Assembly: GCA_963836085.1 (NCBI GenBank)
Contig: CAWIHT010000003.1
Coordinates: 44,373-108,372 of the forward strand
Direction: 5' to 3'
From: JAHEEL01 sp963836085
GTDB taxonomy: Bacteria; Actinomycetota; Acidimicrobiia; Spongiisociales; UBA5794
DNA length: 64,000 bases
The notes below the pieces were generated by a model, which had not been told where the DNA came from, made no database searches, and worked only from the letters and a program-made list of their open reading frames with translations. Shown piece after piece: positions 41,514 through 48,266 of this stretch (its first letter is position 1; every line of letters begins with the position of its first letter). Position numbers and translations under genes: made by a program.

Positions 41514-41545
41514 GTGGTCCGCCGGCGCCGCGAGGAGATCGTCGT

Positions 41546-42043
41546 TCAGTGAGCCGCTGCCGTCGATGCCGTCACCTCGTGCTCGCCCGGGATCGCACGA
41601 TCCGGGAACAGTCGGTGAATCTCACCGACGAGTTCTTCCTGAACCGGACCTACGGCAATACCGAAGACGCCCTGGCCGCCACGGAACACGTCCACAACTT
41701 CGGATGGACTGTGTGCCGCATAGATGGTCTTGCCGTCGGAGAGGAGTGTGACGTTGGAGAGCGATTCCTCCGATGCCAGTTCGGCACGGAGAATGTCCAT
41801 CGCTCTGCGAATCTTCTTGAGCGACATGCCGGCGTCGAGAAGTCGCTTGACCACCTTCAACTGGACGATGTCTGGAAATGCGTAGAGCCGCTGGCTTCCC
41901 GAGCCGGTGGCGCGCTGAAGCGACGGAGTGATGAGCCCTGTTCGAGCCCAATAGTCGAGCTGACGATACGTGATGCCGACCAAGCTGCACACCTGCGGGG
42001 CCCGATACCCCTCGGCAGCCTGATCCAGCCTGCTGTCCACCAT
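41546..42043 (-). CDS. MerR-family regulator (Rv1830/ResR-like)
   Basis: A 165-residue regulator with the MerR DNA-binding helix-turn-helix at residues 10-80 (YRAPQVCSLVGITYRQLDYW, then SGSQRLYAFPDIVQLKVVKRLLD). The C-terminal part has no cysteine-rich metal-binding motif and probably senses protein or redox signals. Its place, after the DUF151 gene and near gcvH-garA-ftsR, matches Rv1830 in mycobacteria. The ATG at 42043 follows GGGAGG by 11 nt. A palindromic operator overlaps its promoter, suggesting autoregulation. Confidence 0.87.
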   Translation of the reverse strand: MVDSRLDQAAEGYRAPQVCSLVGITYRQLDYWARTGLITPSLQRATGSGSQRLYAFPDIVQLKVVKRLLDAGMSLKKIRRAMDILRAELASEESLSNVTLLSDGKTIYAAHSPSEVVDVFRGGQGVFGIAVGPVQEELVGEIHRLFPDRAIPGEHEVTASTAAAH

Positions 42044-42069
42044 CTTGTTTCTGCCTCCCGGCTCGCCCA

Positions 42070-42085
42070 GCTTACATCCATGTAA
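42070..42085 (-). promoter_or_regulatory. Palindromic operator TTACAT-cc-ATGTAA at the merR promoter
   Basis: A perfect dyad at 42072-42085 with 6-bp arms. On the minus strand a TAAGCT hexamer, a possible -10 box, shares its TAA with the dyad. The position suits binding by the MerR-family protein itself or by FtsR. Confidence 0.6.
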
Positions 42086-42168
42086 TTCCGCCAGCTGAAC
42101 TACGAGCGTGAAACTAGGACCGGGCGGGTCGCGTTGTCAACAACCCTTGTGGATAAGTCGACTGGGCC

Positions 42169-42666
42169 TCAGGAATCCGAGCCGTGCTCGAAGTCCTCGG
42201 GAGTGACGTCGTCGAGGAATTCTCGGAAGCGCTCGATCTCCTGCTCCTCCGAGTCGTCGTGGATTTCAACACCGGCCTCTTCGAGGAGTTCCTTCGACGC
42301 GAACACCGGTGAGCCGGCTCGTGTGGCGAGGGCAATGGCGTCCGACGGCCGCGACGAGATCGTCAACTCCTCGCCATCGCTCTCGATCACGAGGTTTGCG
42401 TAGAACGTTCCCTCATCGAGCGACGTCACATCCACCCGCTCTATGTCGGCGCCAAGCGCATCGATGAGCGACTTCATCAGGTCGTGCGTCAGCGGTCTCG
42501 CTGTTTCGACACCTTCCAAAGCGAGGGCGATCGCGGTCGCTTCCGGCGTCCCGATCCAGATCGGGAGGTATCTCCGGCCGTCACGCTCTCGCAGCAGCAG
42601 GATGGGAGTGTTCGTCGGCAGTTCGATCCGGACGCCGACGACCTCCATGGGGACGCGTTCGCTCAT
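42169..42666 (-). CDS. Bifunctional nuclease domain protein (DUF151)
   Basis: A 165-residue protein of the BFN/DUF151 family: VEVVGVRIELPTNTPILLLRE, YLPIWIGTPEATAIALALEG and the C-terminal acidic SDAIALATRAGSPVFASKE. Plant homologues show nuclease activity; in actinobacteria it is the Rv1829-like gene of the garA-ftsR cluster. The last 20 residues are strongly acidic. ATG 42666 is leaderless (TAGGCT, 6 nt), so it can be expressed independently of hpt. Confidence 0.93.
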   Translation of the reverse strand: MSERVPMEVVGVRIELPTNTPILLLRERDGRRYLPIWIGTPEATAIALALEGVETARPLTHDLMKSLIDALGADIERVDVTSLDEGTFYANLVIESDGEELTISSRPSDAIALATRAGSPVFASKELLEEAGVEIHDDSEEQEIERFREFLDDVTPEDFEHGSDS

Positions 42667-42672
42667 GCGTCC

Positions 42673-42678
42673 AGCCTA
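42673..42678 (-). promoter_or_regulatory. -10 box TAGGCT of the DUF151 gene
   Basis: TAGGCT with a 6-nt spacer to the ATG at 42666; leaderless pattern inside the operon. Confidence 0.5.
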
Positions 42679-42693
42679 TCACCGGGAGCAGCG

Positions 42694-43275
42694 TCAACCA
42701 GACGGCTGTTGGAGCTGAGCGAATGCCCGGCGCCCGAACGCGTCCGGGTCGGAAGTCAGGACGGAGAGGTCCATCACCGCCCAGATGGATGGAACGTTGC
42801 GATAGCGCCCCTGCCAGTCCATGCCGTAGCCGAGAAGGAACTCGTCGCCGACTTCAAAACCACGATGCTCAACCGGTACGTCGACGATCCGGCGCGTTGC
42901 CTTGTCGAGCAGCGCAACCGTCGTGACCGACGATGCGCCTCGAGCCGTCAGCATCTTGCGCAGGGTCGAGAGCGTCAAACCGGTGTCGACAATATCTTCG
43001 ACAATGAGGACCGAACGGCCTTCGATGGGGACGGAGAGGTCCATCGCCACGGACACGCGCCCTTCGCGTCCGAATCTCGTGAGGTTCAGGAAATCCATCT
43101 CGACGGTCAGCGGCAGATGCTTGGACAGATCCGTGAGGAAGGGGACCGACCCCTTCAGTACACCGATGACCACCGGGTCCTCCTCGGTCAGGGAGTCGGT
43201 AATCTCTCGTCCCAGTTCTGCGACCCGCTGCTGCAACGCGTCGACGTCGATGACTTCGACAAATGGTTCGCTCAT
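42694..43275 (-). CDS. hpt: Hypoxanthine phosphoribosyltransferase
   Basis: A 193-residue PRTase salvaging hypoxanthine/guanine. The PRPP loop is VLIVEDIVDTGLTLSTL (residues about 100-116), loop I is GVLKGSVPFLTDL and the C-terminal EFLLGYGMDWQGRYRNVP is typical. ATG 43275 begins inside the carboxypeptidase stop (ATGA overlap of 4 nt) and restores the normal N-terminus; the longer reading is a shadow extension. It is inserted, with the carboxypeptidase gene, into the garA-ftsR-DUF151 cluster. Confidence 0.95.
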   Translation of the reverse strand: MSEPFVEVIDVDALQQRVAELGREITDSLTEEDPVVIGVLKGSVPFLTDLSKHLPLTVEMDFLNLTRFGREGRVSVAMDLSVPIEGRSVLIVEDIVDTGLTLSTLRKMLTARGASSVTTVALLDKATRRIVDVPVEHRGFEVGDEFLLGYGMDWQGRYRNVPSIWAVMDLSVLTSDPDAFGRRAFAQLQQPSG

Positions 43276-44324
43276 CCGTCTCCACCTGCAATGCTCGGGA
43301 GGGCTCCCTTGAGCCACTCAGTAATCAGGGCTGCCTTCGGTAGATCGGTGAGGGCCGACATGCGCCAGCGGCCGTCGTCGATCCTCGGCATCGCCCCGAG
43401 GCGTCGTTCCTCGGAGTCTGAGAGAGCCAGGTCGGCGGTGACGACCGCTCCCCCACCCTGCTCCGAGAAGAATGGTCGAAGCCACCGGTCCCGGAGACCG
43501 TAGGTGGTGTATGCCCAGTCGACGAGTTCGCGCGTGTCGCTGAAGTGATCATCGGATCCCATCACCACCGTCAGGATTCTCCGCTCGGAACGCTCGGCGA
43601 TCCCGAGGAGCACCTTGTCCGCCCACGGTGTGTCGCCCGTCTTGAGTCCGACCACGCCCGGGTACGTGCCGAGCAGGCGATTCGTGTTGTTGACCTGGCG
43701 GATCTTCCCGGTGGGATCGGCGGGCATCGTGATCGTCTTGATCCGGGCGATCTGCTGAACCACCGGGTACTCGAGAGACGCCTTCGTCAGCGTGATCAGA
43801 TCGTTCGCCGTCGAGTAGTGCTGTTCGTTGTCGAGTCCGTTCGGGTTCGCGAAGTTCGTATCGTCCATGCCAAGTTCCACAGCGCGATCGTTCATCCTTC
43901 CAACGAACGAGTCGATATCACCTTCACCGACATGCCAGGCGAGAGTGAGCGCGGCGTCGTTGCCCGATCGCACGAGCATGGCGACGAGCAGGTCGTAGAC
44001 CGTCCACTCCTCCCCCGCTACCAGACCAGCGCTCGAGCCGCGTGCTTCTGTGGCGAACGACGGAACGGTCACTACCTCGTCGAGGCCCGCGTTGTCGAGC
44101 ACGATCATCGCGGTCATGACCTTCGTGACCGAGGCCATCGACCGTCGCTCGTTGAGGTTCCATGTTGCGAGCATCACGTCGGCGGTCTCGTCGTATATCG
44201 CCCACGTGACGGCACTCACCTTGGGAGGTGGGGTCGGCGCGACCGGCTCAATCGGTGCCGTGGGGTGCGGCCCGAGCGGCGCGAGGAGCGCGAGCACGAG
44301 GGAGGTTGCGACTGCTGAAATCAT
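43272..44324 (-). CDS. Serine D-Ala-D-Ala carboxypeptidase (S11, PBP5-like)
   Basis: A 350-residue exported penicillin-binding protein. A signal segment (1-20) and Pro-rich linker precede the catalytic domain with SVTK (Ser65, Lys68), SGN at 120-122 and KTG at 228-230. It removes the terminal D-Ala of peptidoglycan stem peptides. The C-terminal region ends without a clear membrane anchor helix. It overlaps the ftsR stop by 4 nt and the hpt start by 4 nt, tying cell-wall trimming to a division regulator. Confidence 0.93.
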   Translation of the reverse strand: MISAVATSLVLALLAPLGPHPTAPIEPVAPTPPPKVSAVTWAIYDETADVMLATWNLNERRSMASVTKVMTAMIVLDNAGLDEVVTVPSFATEARGSSAGLVAGEEWTVYDLLVAMLVRSGNDAALTLAWHVGEGDIDSFVGRMNDRAVELGMDDTNFANPNGLDNEQHYSTANDLITLTKASLEYPVVQQIARIKTITMPADPTGKIRQVNNTNRLLGTYPGVVGLKTGDTPWADKVLLGIAERSERRILTVVMGSDDHFSDTRELVDWAYTTYGLRDRWLRPFFSEQGGGAVVTADLALSDSEERRLGAMPRIDDGRWRMSALTDLPKAALITEWLKGALPSIAGGDG

Positions 44325-45031
44325 CGTTCGAGGAGGTTCCGAAGCCTACCCCGGGTGATGCTTTCTTGAAGTAATGCCGCTGCCTGGGAGCAGTCGGCGA
44401 GGGTCTCGGCCGCTTGGTGCCGATTCTCAGGATTGCGATGACGCAAGAGTGGAGCCACGAGTTGACCGAGAAGGTCGGTCTGCCGATCAGCGCTCAGCCG
44501 GATCGACCGGAGATGCCGGACCTCGAGACCGTGGGAGAGGAGCCGATGAGCAGCTCGTGCGATCGATAGATCGTGGTCGCGGAATACATCCGTTCCGTCC
44601 GGAAGATGCATCGGTTCGAGGATCCCCACGTCGATCAGTGCCGTGAGCTGATGGGCCGAGAGCCCGGACGAGCGCATCAGTTCCGCCGGCGTCAGCGACA
44701 CACCGGACGATGCGAAATATGCCTCCGGTGGAGGTCCCGTCTCGGGGGCGACCGGCGACTCTTCCCCCTGATCCCACGCCGCGAGCTTCGACTTGATCAC
44801 CTTGAGCGGCAGGTAGTGATCGCGCTGCTCCTTGAGGACGTACTCAATGCGCCGAACGTCCTCTTCCGTGAAGATTCGATAGCCCGAGGCCGACCGACTC
44901 GGCTCAACGAGTCCTTGCGTCTCGAGGAAGCGGAGTTTCGAGACCGTGACATCGGGGTACTCGGGCTTGAGGAGGTTGATGACCTCCCCGATGCTCCTGG
45001 TTCGCGCAGCGCGCAGCGGCGAGGTGCTCAT
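44321..45031 (-). CDS. ftsR: MerR-family cell-division regulator FtsR-like
   Basis: A 236-residue protein whose N-terminal winged helix-turn-helix (SIGEVINLLKPEYPDVTVSKL, FLETQGLVEPSRSASGYR) and central EEDVRRIEYVLKEQRDHYLPL match the Rv1828/FtsR group, known to activate ftsZ in corynebacteria. The long C-terminal helical domain (about 100-236) is characteristic and lacks metal ligands. It follows the FHA gene directly, its start codon touching that stop, exactly as in the garA-ftsR order of mycobacteria. Confidence 0.9.
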   Translation of the reverse strand: MSTSPLRAARTRSIGEVINLLKPEYPDVTVSKLRFLETQGLVEPSRSASGYRIFTEEDVRRIEYVLKEQRDHYLPLKVIKSKLAAWDQGEESPVAPETGPPPEAYFASSGVSLTPAELMRSSGLSAHQLTALIDVGILEPMHLPDGTDVFRDHDLSIARAAHRLLSHGLEVRHLRSIRLSADRQTDLLGQLVAPLLRHRNPENRHQAAETLADCSQAAALLQESITRGRLRNLLER

Positions 45032-45445
45032 CTATGTGTTCCCGCGGGCAACGATGAGATGGAATTTCCCGATGATGATTTCGTCGCCGGCCGAGAGTGC
45101 GAACGCATCAATCCAGGATCCGTTGACATAGGTACCGTTGGTGGATCCGAGATCTCGCACGAGCAGCGAATCCCCATCAGCCGCGAAGCGGGCGTGATGG
45201 CGAGACACGGTTACGTCCCCGAGGAAGATGTCGCAGTCGGATCCTCGTCCGACGAGCGTGTCACCTCCGGCAAGGACATAGGTGAGTCCGGCCTGTGGGC
45301 CGGTTTCTACGATCAGCGCCCAGCCGAAGGCGCCCGCGACGCTGCTCCCCGACGCGCCGCTCGCCGACGTGTCTCGCTCAGGCGTGAAGGTGATCGTCTC
45401 GTCGCGTTCGACATCCGGAATCTGGTGGTCATCCTGACGTGCCAT
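45032..45445 (-). CDS. garA: GarA-like FHA-domain regulator
   Basis: A 137-residue protein with a flexible acidic N-terminus (about 1-45) and one FHA domain (about 55-137). FHA signatures are LVGRGSDCDIFLGDVTVSRH, with the phosphothreonine-binding Arg and Ser, and DLGSTNGTYVNG. GarA/OdhI proteins bind phosphothreonine and inhibit 2-oxoglutarate dehydrogenase when unphosphorylated. Thr17 in DETITF is a candidate for the PknB-type site; the exact ETTS motif of GarA is not present. Start is leaderless (TAGCAT, 6 nt). Confidence 0.88.
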   Translation of the reverse strand: MARQDDHQIPDVERDETITFTPERDTSASGASGSSVAGAFGWALIVETGPQAGLTYVLAGGDTLVGRGSDCDIFLGDVTVSRHHARFAADGDSLLVRDLGSTNGTYVNGSWIDAFALSAGDEIIIGKFHLIVARGNT

Positions 45446-45451
45446 GCGGCC

Positions 45452-45457
45452 ATGCTA
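45452..45457 (-). promoter_or_regulatory. -10 box TAGCAT of garA
   Basis: TAGCAT with a 6-nt spacer to the ATG at 45445; leaderless pattern, first gene of the garA-ftsR-dac-hpt run. Confidence 0.5.
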
Positions 45458-45461
45458 ACCC

Positions 45462-45486
45462 AACCCTCGACTGATACTTGAGGGTT
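45462..45486. other. Hairpin AACCCTC-N11-GAGGGTT upstream of garA
   Basis: A 7-bp perfect inverted repeat just upstream of the garA -10 box and 107 nt after the gcvH stop. It may terminate the gcvH message or serve as an operator; no U-tract. Confidence 0.45.
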
Positions 45487-45592
45487 TCCGGCTTTTCTGC
45501 CGAAATCCTCGGCGGCAGCAGGCGAAGTAGACGCGACAACGGCAGTGGTTGGCCCGGAGTCCGGGACGGCACCCACCATGGGAAGCGGGTCA

Positions 45593-45976
45593 TCAGTCCT
45601 CGGTGAACACGCGATAGGCGGCGGCATCCATGAGGCCGTCGAGAACGGCTCCGGCGTCCGGTTCGATGGTGGCGAACCACCCCGCACCGAACGGATCTGA
45701 ATTCACCAACTCCGGCGTGTCGACGAGCGCTTCGTTCACGGCCGTGATGCGCCCTGCTACGGGTGCGTAGACATCGTTCACCGACTTGGTGGACTCGACC
45801 TCGGCGAACACCTCACCAGCTGCAACGAGGCGGCCGGTCTCCGGCAGATCGACGTACACGACGTCGCCAAGGGCCTCTTGCGCGTAGTCGCTGATGCCCA
45901 CGGTGATCGATCCGTCGCTCTGCAAACGGACCCACTCATGGTTCTCCGAGTAGCGAAGTTCATCCGGGATCTGCAC
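45593..45976 (-). CDS. gcvH: Glycine cleavage system H protein
   Basis: A 127-residue lipoyl-carrier protein of the glycine cleavage system. Lipoylated Lys64 is in VESTKSVNDVY; HEWVRL near the N-terminus and GWFATIEPD near the C-terminus are typical. GTG 45976 has AGGAGGCG about 6 nt upstream, with a TAGAGT -10 box about 35 nt upstream, so this mRNA carries a leader. It lies one gene upstream of garA, as in mycobacteria. Confidence 0.95.
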   Translation of the reverse strand: MQIPDELRYSENHEWVRLQSDGSITVGISDYAQEALGDVVYVDLPETGRLVAAGEVFAEVESTKSVNDVYAPVAGRITAVNEALVDTPELVNSDPFGAGWFATIEPDAGAVLDGLMDAAAYRVFTED

Positions 45977-46009
45977 GAGACGCCTCCTGACAGCTTGCGG
46001 CTGCCGACT

Positions 46010-46576
46010 CTACTCGCTCCGACCGGGTCCATCGGCAGTTGCGATGGCCGCGCGCATGTCGCCGAGATAGGAGAATGCAACCACGTAGTAGAGGACCAGA
46101 CCCGCCAGGCCGAGTGCCGCAGAACCCCACCACAGCCACGTCCAGTCGAGCCCGTCGGCGACATAGAACCCGGTGATCGCGAAGTAGAGGAAGAATGTCG
46201 CCGTCTTGCCGAGCCACCGAACGTCCAGGCGCCGGACGCCCTTCGTCCAGCCATAGATGGCGCCTACCCCGATCACGACTTCCCGGATGATGATGCCCCA
46301 GCCGAACCATGCCGGAAGCACGCCGACGACCAGGCCGAGAATCACTGCCACCACGACCGCGAGGCGGTCGGCGATCGGGTCGAGCATCTTGCCGACTTCG
46401 GAAACCTGATCGAGACGCCGGGCGAGGTAGCCGTCGATCCAATCCGTCGCTCCAATCACCCCCAGGAGCGCCCCGGCCCAGGCCGTCTGCTCGATCAGTA
46501 CGAGCCAGACAAACACCGGAATCAGCAGCAAACGCAGAACCGACACGGCGTTTGGGATCGTGATGACTCCGTGCAT
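46010..46576 (-). CDS. pgsA: CDP-alcohol phosphatidyltransferase (PgsA-like)
   Basis: A 188-residue integral membrane enzyme of phospholipid synthesis with about five helices. The catalytic CDP-alcohol motif is D-G-x2-A-R-x8-G-x3-D-x3-D, visible as DGYLARRLDQVSEVGKMLD followed by PIAD. It most likely forms phosphatidylglycerol phosphate, but related enzymes make cardiolipin or other lipids. It starts 2 nt after the DUF6941 stop. A PgsA2 homologue lies close to this cluster in Mycobacterium. Confidence 0.88.
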   Translation of the reverse strand: MHGVITIPNAVSVLRLLLIPVFVWLVLIEQTAWAGALLGVIGATDWIDGYLARRLDQVSEVGKMLDPIADRLAVVVAVILGLVVGVLPAWFGWGIIIREVVIGVGAIYGWTKGVRRLDVRWLGKTATFFLYFAITGFYVADGLDWTWLWWGSAALGLAGLVLYYVVAFSYLGDMRAAIATADGPGRSE

Positions 46577-46578
46577 GG

Positions 46579-46986
46579 CTACGAGACCTGGACGACCCGG
46601 AACCGCACCCGGGCGATCTCCTGGTCTTCGAAGGACACGGCGAACGCGTACCCCTTCGCTTCGGCGAACTGAACGTTGTGGAAGGGGCTCACAATCGGCA
46701 CGATGCTGGTAGCCCCGGGAGGCAGATTCGGAGGTGCGCCGACCCGCAGCTTGCCCTTGGCCTCGACGTCGAGGCTGTGGCCGTCCTCATCGACGAGGCT
46801 GATCGCTATCTCCAGGTCTCGATGGCGCTCGTCAGGCTCGACCTCGGCCACCATGGCGAGGGTGAGGCTGCGATGGACGACCGGCAGCGACCGGGCACTG
46901 ATCGTGTCGAATCCCCCACCGAGCACGTACAGCTTTCCACCTTGAACCTGCGCGGAGTCGGCAAGCATGGCCGTCGTGAGTCTCAC
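46579..46986 (-). CDS. DUF6941-like beta-sandwich protein
   Basis: A 135-residue protein without signal or membrane segment. LTTAMLADSAQVQGGKLYVLGGGFDTI at the start and an alternation of strands with acidic loops match the DUF6941 family common in actinobacteria; function unknown. It starts with GTG 46986, inside a GTGA overlap with a possible small upstream gene. pgsA follows after 2 nt, so they form an operon. Confidence 0.7.
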   Translation of the reverse strand: MRLTTAMLADSAQVQGGKLYVLGGGFDTISARSLPVVHRSLTLAMVAEVEPDERHRDLEIAISLVDEDGHSLDVEAKGKLRVGAPPNLPPGATSIVPIVSPFHNVQFAEAKGYAFAVSFEDQEIARVRFRVVQVS

Positions 46987-47135
46987 TCCTGCTCCTTCAT
47001 TCCTGGCGTGCCGGAGCGGCGGACCGCGTCGAGCGCCCGTCCATCGTTCCGGTTCGAGAACCAGGGTTCACGATACCGCTTTGCACCGCTGGAGCGGGCG
47101 AGCAGATCCAAGTCGGATTGGGTCGCTCGCACCAT
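46983..47135 (-). CDS. Possible 50-residue leader protein coupled to the DUF6941 gene
   Basis: ATG 47135 to stop overlapping the GTG of the DUF6941 gene by 4 nt (GTGA). The sequence is highly charged (QSDLDLLARSSGAKRYREPW, then RRSGTPGMKEQE). The overlap style matches other coupled pairs in this window, but no clear Shine-Dalgarno or family match supports it. Confidence 0.35.
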   Translation of the reverse strand: MVRATQSDLDLLARSSGAKRYREPWFSNRNDGRALDAVRRSGTPGMKEQE

Positions 47136-47214
47136 GGTCGGCCCCGCTGATCCCTCGTACGCTCTTGAGTGGGCGTTGGGATCAGCGGAGGCAGAGCGAG
47201 CGAAGAGGTGTTCG

Positions 47215-47442
47215 ATGCCGTCCAATCCGACCGATCCGGTGGGTGTGGCCTTCTCCCGAGAGGAAGAAGACACAGACTCGCATGTCGTGAACATCGCATC
47301 CTTCAGGCGGTCTCGCTACGAACGCAACGGCCGTGCGCTCCCCCATCTGGGTGATGATCCGGACTGGACACCGGCGACCTTCGAACTCCCGAGCCCGGTC
47401 AATGACGAGCCGCAGCGCTGGTTCGATCGCTTCCGCCGCTAG
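47215..47442 (+). CDS. Hypothetical 75-residue acidic protein
   Basis: ATG 47215 is preceded by AGAGGTG at about 5 nt. The sequence is polar (SREEEDTDSHVVNIASFRRS, then RRSRYERNGRALPHL and a terminal WFDRFRR) with no membrane helix or known domain. It lies 79 nt from the possible leader gene on the other strand and 65 nt before the DJ-1/PfpI gene. Good ribosome site and consistent codon use suggest a real gene; function unknown. Confidence 0.5.
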   Translation: MPSNPTDPVGVAFSREEEDTDSHVVNIASFRRSRYERNGRALPHLGDDPDWTPATFELPSPVNDEPQRWFDRFRR

Positions 47443-47507
47443 CCAACCATCGCACCACGCACCTGAGCGTCGATGCACAAGCCACGGCTCCCGACCAGAC
47501 TCATCCC

Positions 47508-48098
47508 ATGTCTACGAGCATCGCCTTTTTCATCTTCGACGACGCCGAGGAACTCGACTGGGCCGGCCCCTGGGAGGTTCTCTCCGCATGGAGCCATGGA
47601 TGGCCGGAGGACGCCGTCCGCACGTTCACCGTCGCACGGAACGATGGCCCGGTTCGCTGCGCCAAGGGCTTGCGGGTGCTTCCCGACTTCACCTGGGACT
47701 CCGTCCCACCATTTGATGTGCTCATCTATCCCGGGGGCATCGGCACCCGAAGACAGATCGGCGACGCCGAGATCAGGACCTGGGTCCGTCAGCAGGCCGC
47801 CGCGGAGAGGCTTGTTGCATCGGTATGCACCGGGTCTCTGGTGCTCGCAGACAGCGGTCTCCTCGACGACCTGCCCGCCACGACCCATTGGGCAAGCCTC
47901 GATCTCCTCCGGTCCCTTGGATCGGGCATCGACGTACGCCCCGACGAGCGATTCGTTGACAATGGACGGATCGTCACCGCTGCCGGTGTTTCGGCCGGCA
48001 TCGACATGGCCCTCCACCTGGTGACCAGGCTCCACTCGGTCGCGCGTGCACAAGAGGTTCGCCGGTCCATCCAATACGATCCGGAACCGCCGGTCTAG
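47508..48098 (+). CDS. DJ-1/PfpI family (class I glutamine amidotransferase-like) protein
   Basis: A 196-residue cytosolic protein of the DJ-1/PfpI superfamily. The nucleophile-elbow Cys is in SVCTGSLVLADSGLL, and the preceding VLIYPGGIGTR holds the acidic-site glycine pattern. This group, without the C-terminal AraC DNA-binding domain, includes isonitrile hydratase-like and deglycase-like members. Active-site details do not fix the activity. It is an independent gene, followed by a 168-nt gap and the membrane hydrolase gene. Confidence 0.85.
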   Translation: MSTSIAFFIFDDAEELDWAGPWEVLSAWSHGWPEDAVRTFTVARNDGPVRCAKGLRVLPDFTWDSVPPFDVLIYPGGIGTRRQIGDAEIRTWVRQQAAAERLVASVCTGSLVLADSGLLDDLPATTHWASLDLLRSLGSGIDVRPDERFVDNGRIVTAAGVSAGIDMALHLVTRLHSVARAQEVRRSIQYDPEPPV

Positions 48099-48266
48099 AC
48101 CAAGGGTTGTCCCCCCTCGGACAACGCCGTCGGCGTCACCACGGGGACGACGGCTAGGCTCACTTGACCGACTTCCGCTACCGCCGGACGCCCGATGTCA
48201 TCTATTGACGCTCCATTGCGTGACACCGCAATCGCACGCAGCAACCATCCATCCCTGAGGAGCACC

